DNA from: Candidatus Faecivivens stercoripullorum
Lineage (GTDB): Bacteria > Bacillota > Clostridia > Oscillospirales > Ruminococcaceae
Assembly: GCA_018715285.1 (NCBI GenBank)
Contig: DVLW01000087.1
Location: 1-7,614 of the forward strand
Direction: 5' to 3'
DNA length: 7,614 bases
In this document: positions 5,732 through 7,614 of the stretch, piece by piece
Layout of the letters: each line of letters begins with the position of its first letter
How positions within the stretch are numbered: the stretch's first letter is position 1
Notes under the pieces: generated by a model
What the model was told of the DNA's origin: nothing
Seen by the model: the letters and a program-made list of their open reading frames with translations, nothing else
The model's database searches: none
Made by a program: the position numbers and the translations under genes

Positions 5732-5762
5732 CAGCCCGGTTATAATCTGCCGGGCTGTTTTT
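5732..5762 (+). terminator. Intrinsic terminator after lexA
   Basis: CAGCCCGG (5732-5739) pairs with CCGGGCTG (5750-5757) around a 10-base loop, followed directly by five T residues. It starts a few bases after the lexA stop codon and ends the rightward unit. Confidence 0.92.
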
Positions 5763-5854
5763 GTAAGGCGGAAAGTGCTGATGAATGGAATAGATGTTTT
5801 TGGCGCAGAATGATTCTGGGAGCCGCCGAGAGCAGAAAATTTTGGTTGGATGTG

Positions 5855-5895
5855 AGATGCCCGGTTGTGAATCAGCCGGGCATCTTGCTTTTTTT
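5855..5895 (+). terminator. Second hairpin-terminator, near-copy of the one after lexA
   Basis: AGATGCCCGG (5855-5864) pairs with CCGGGCATCT (5876-5885) around an 11-base loop, with a T-rich stretch (seven T residues, 5889-5895) shortly after. Its core GCCCGGTT...AATC.GCCGGGC nearly repeats the core of the lexA terminator. The roughly 90 bases between them hold no convincing gene; the longest start-anchored frame I noticed is about ten codons (ATGAATGGA near 5781). Confidence 0.8.
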
Positions 5896-5945
5896 ATAAA
5901 TGATAAGACTGATGCCGGAAAACGGCAGCGGAAAGGAGCAAACTG

Positions 5946-6554
5946 ATGAAAAACGTCTATGGGTATATTCGCGTCAGCACAAGAGAACAGAACGAAGACA
6001 GACAGGTCGCCGCACTCAAACAGGTGGATATTGCCGATAAAAACCTGTTTGTGGACAAACAGTCCGGTAAGGATTTTGAACGCCCGCAGTACCGTAAACT
6101 GGTCAAAAAACTCAAACGCGATGATCTGCTTTACGTCAAAAGCATCGACCGGCTGGGCCGCAACTATGCGGAAATACTCGAGCAGTGGCGGATTCTGACC
6201 AAGGAAAAGGGAATTGATATCGTCGTGCTGGATATGCCGCTGCTGGATACCCGCCGCGGAAAAGACCTGATGGGGACTTTTTTGAGCGACATCGTTTTGC
6301 AGGTGCTTTCCTTTGTGGCGGAAAATGAACGCAGCAATATCCGCCAGCGGCAGGCTGAAGGAATCGCTGCGGCAAAGGCCAGAGGCGTACGGTTTGGCAG
6401 GCCGTCCGCACCGCTGCCGGAAAACTTCGGTCAGGTATGCCTGCAATGGAAGACCGGCAGGATTTCCGGTACCGTTGCGGCGAGGATGTGCGGAATGCCA
6501 TTATCGTCTTTCAGATACCGCGCACATCTGTACGAAAATGAGGATATTGTATAA
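5946..6554 (+). CDS. Small serine recombinase (resolvase/invertase family)
   Basis: This site-specific recombinase cuts DNA through a phosphoserine link. Its 202 residues are close to Hin/Gin and gamma-delta resolvase in size. Visible landmarks are YGYIRVSTREQ with Arg9 and nucleophile Ser11, SIDRLGRN with Asp68, Arg69 and Arg72 (matching resolvase Asp67, Arg68 and Arg71), and the long E-helix ending ENERSNIRQRQAEGIAAAKARGVRFGRP. A C-terminal helix-turn-helix follows at about 170-195 (GRISGTVAARMCGMPLSSFRYR). The catalytic set is complete. AAAGGAG lies seven bases before the ATG; a small TGCCG/CGGCA hairpin (5913-5927) precedes it. No good promoter is visible upstream. No transposase accompanies it, so it may be a chromosomal invertase or resolvase. 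Inverted repeats begin just past its stop and could be its substrate (inference). Confidence 0.93.
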   Translation: MKNVYGYIRVSTREQNEDRQVAALKQVDIADKNLFVDKQSGKDFERPQYRKLVKKLKRDDLLYVKSIDRLGRNYAEILEQWRILTKEKGIDIVVLDMPLLDTRRGKDLMGTFLSDIVLQVLSFVAENERSNIRQRQAEGIAAAKARGVRFGRPSAPLPENFGQVCLQWKTGRISGTVAARMCGMPLSSFRYRAHLYENEDIV

Positions 6555-6562
6555 ACTACCAT

Positions 6563-6591
6563 AATATACAAAATAGTGTACCTTTTGGCAA
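6563..6591 (-). repeat. Left arm of a 29-bp inverted repeat (promoter-like, facing left)
   Basis: Read on the minus strand this matches 6723-6751 on the plus strand at 24 of 29 positions, and its inner 17 bases (6575-6591) match at 16 of 17. The shared core is AAAAGGTACACT. The arm also reads as TTGCCA-17-TATATT facing left, toward the 3' end of the recombinase gene. It begins 9 bases after the recombinase stop. Confidence 0.65.
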
Positions 6592-6667
6592 TATTTGATC
6601 TTACATATTGTTTTGAATCCTGCCGTGCATAATGGACGTCAGACGGGATGCTGAATGGTTAAAATGC

Positions 6668-6696
6668 TTGCTTTTTGTCTGAAAAGGTGATATAGT
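6668..6696 (+). promoter_or_regulatory. Candidate promoter between the inverted repeats, facing the PAS-GGDEF gene
   Basis: TTGCTT (6668-6673) and TATAGT (6691-6696) are separated by 17 bases. It would start transcription near 6703, read through the right repeat and into the gene at 6788. Its position between two inverted repeats is what makes an invertible-promoter reading possible. Confidence 0.5.
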
Positions 6697-6710
6697 AAAG
6701 TATAAATATT

Positions 6711-6736
6711 GTATCTTTTTGGTTGCAAAAAGGTAC
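6711..6736. promoter_or_regulatory. 26-bp dyad resembling a serine-invertase crossover site or operator
   Basis: Half-sites GTATCTTTTTGG (6711-6722) and GCAAAAAGGTAC (6725-6736) flank a TT centre; as inverted copies they agree at 10 of 12 positions. A 12-2-12 layout with an A/T-run in each half is the format of hix-type sites used by Hin-like serine invertases. It also overlaps the -35 region of a candidate promoter and could equally be a regulator's operator. Confidence 0.5.
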
Positions 6737-6751
6737 ACTTTGTTGTAAAAT
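6723..6751 (+). repeat. Right arm of the 29-bp inverted repeat (promoter-like, facing right)
   Basis: It matches the minus strand of 6563-6591 at 24 of 29 positions. It reads as TTGCAA-17-TAAAAT facing right, so both arms carry an outward-facing promoter-like layout with GGTACACT inside the spacer. A better -10, TATAAT (6756-6761), lies just downstream but lacks a good -35. Confidence 0.6.
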
Positions 6752-6787
6752 CAGATATAATGAGATTTTAAAAAACGAGGTTGGAAT

Positions 6788-7614
6788 ATGGACGGTGGAT
6801 TTACGTCCTCTGTTGAAGAAACACTTTGCTGTTTCAGCCTGCTGGCGCAGGCAACAGAGAATATCTACTTTATTTATGACTATGAAAATGATCGCCTGTA
6901 TTTTTCTGAAAATATTCAGAAAGCTGGCGATCTGTTCCCGTTCGGGCAAAAATACTGTAAGCTGGAAGAATGGCAGAACCGGATGGAAACCTGTGATGCT
7001 GCACATCTTACCCAGCTGATCTCCGACCTGGTTTCCCATAAATCTGAAAGAATTGAATTTAATTACCGGCTGTGCAATGCACAGAATGAATACGTCTGGA
7101 TCAATACCCGCGGTAAGGGATGCTATCGTGCAGACCGAAGCCTGTGCTGTATTATCGGTCAGCTGTCGGTCAGCAGGGATGAAAGACAGCAGGAAACGTA
7201 CAATCATAAGGAACTGAAATGCGAAATCCGCGAGATTCTCAAAAATGTCAATCCTTGTTATCTTCTGCTGATCGGTGTGGACAACTTAAAGGCGATTAAC
7301 CTGACAAACGGACGGGATTTTGGGGATACGGTGCTGAATGATATCGCCAGGATTATCGGTGAGGAAACCGGTCAGCGGTTCCGTGTCTACCGGATAAACG
7401 GCGACTGGTTTGCAGTTAACCTCCAGAATACCTCTGAAGAAGAGGTCAGGGATATATTCCGCCGGGTACAGCAGCGGATGGCAAGCCAGTGCACTTTGTC
7501 GGCCGGATGCGTGTCCTATATCGATTATCATGTGACGGATGAGAGCATCCTTTTGCAGTATGCTGAGTCGGCGCTGGACTGCTCCAAATCCCAGGGAAAA
7601 GACCGGCTGACCTT
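6788..7614 (+). CDS. PAS-GGDEF signalling protein, degenerate GGDEF site (3' end beyond window)
   Basis: This is the start of a cyclic-di-GMP-type signalling protein; 275 codons are visible and the frame stays open at the edge. ATG 6788 follows ACGAGG at seven bases' spacing. Residues about 15-133 look like a PAS_3-type sensor domain (IYFIYDYENDRLYFSENI, then EFNYRL, VWINTRG and IIGQLSVSRDER). A GGDEF domain follows from about 155: LLLIGVDNLKAIN, then GDTVLNDIARII. The active site aligns as NGDWF at 204-208, so the catalytic Glu is Trp. The first metal-binding Asp of the usual D-x-D-x-F-K motif is Gly163. Cyclase activity is therefore unlikely. Such degenerate domains commonly bind GTP and regulate an attached EAL phosphodiesterase; whether one follows cannot be seen. 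No N-terminal membrane segment is visible, suggesting a cytosolic protein. Confidence 0.85.
   Translation, partial: MDGGFTSSVEETLCCFSLLAQATENIYFIYDYENDRLYFSENIQKAGDLFPFGQKYCKLEEWQNRMETCDAAHLTQLISDLVSHKSERIEFNYRLCNAQNEYVWINTRGKGCYRADRSLCCIIGQLSVSRDERQQETYNHKELKCEIREILKNVNPCYLLLIGVDNLKAINLTNGRDFGDTVLNDIARIIGEETGQRFRVYRINGDWFAVNLQNTSEEEVRDIFRRVQQRMASQCTLSAGCVSYIDYHVTDESILLQYAESALDCSKSQGKDRLT

Noticed and set aside
5718..6446. Minus-strand open frame of 242 codons
   Set aside because: It is antisense to the serine recombinase and crosses two terminators; no domain is recognisable.
6659..7207. Minus-strand open frame of 182 codons
   Set aside because: It is antisense to the PAS domain coding region and the intergenic repeats. 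The plus-strand frame has coherent PAS and GGDEF motifs.
1..7614. CRISPR array, tRNA or rRNA genes
   Set aside because: No regularly spaced direct repeats and no tRNA- or rRNA-like conserved segments were seen on either strand.

Overview
The window looks like a chromosomal segment of a Gram-positive anaerobe of the class Clostridia, probably an Oscillospiraceae/Ruminococcaceae-type gut commensal. The signs are moderate GC, AGGAGG-type ribosome binding sites, an S-box (SAM-I) riboswitch on metK, a Firmicutes-style LexA, and paired TrkA-type proteins. The species cannot be fixed from sequence alone.

Layout from left to right. (1) 1-715: a small IS200-type element carrying only tnpA (+). It has matching left and right subterminal hairpins and an unusually structured 3' tail, and a long hairpin of unknown origin lies just outside its left end. 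Its coding sequence is visibly more A/T-rich than the neighbours. (2) 732-2752: a leftward unit read from a textbook TTGACA-17-TATAAT promoter through a SAM-I riboswitch and intrinsic terminator into metK (SAM synthetase). A MutT/MutX-like Nudix hydrolase is translationally coupled behind metK. The IS right-end hairpin lies just past this unit and may serve as its terminator. (3) 2899-5762: a rightward unit from a TTGACT-17-TAAAAT promoter, made of a TVP38/TMEM64-family membrane protein, two tandem but diverged TrkA-type RCK proteins, and lexA, closed by an intrinsic terminator. (4) 5763-6554: a short spacer with a second, nearly identical hairpin-terminator, then a 202-residue Hin/resolvase-type serine recombinase. 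(5) 6555-6787: an intergenic region with a long inverted repeat, a 26-bp dyad shaped like a serine-invertase crossover site, and promoter-like sequences. (6) 6788 to the right edge: the start of a PAS-GGDEF signalling protein with a degenerate GGDEF site, cut off by the window.

How the parts may work together. The metK unit is feedback-controlled by SAM, and the coupled Nudix enzyme should share that control. The rightward unit groups membrane, ion-flux and DNA-damage regulatory genes in one apparent transcript, with no SOS box in front of lexA. The most speculative but most interesting part is the right end: a serine recombinase, inverted repeats, a promoter between the repeats and a c-di-GMP-type signalling gene together resemble a phase-variable switch. 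One crossover half-site is poorly conserved, so a paired operator is an equally live explanation.
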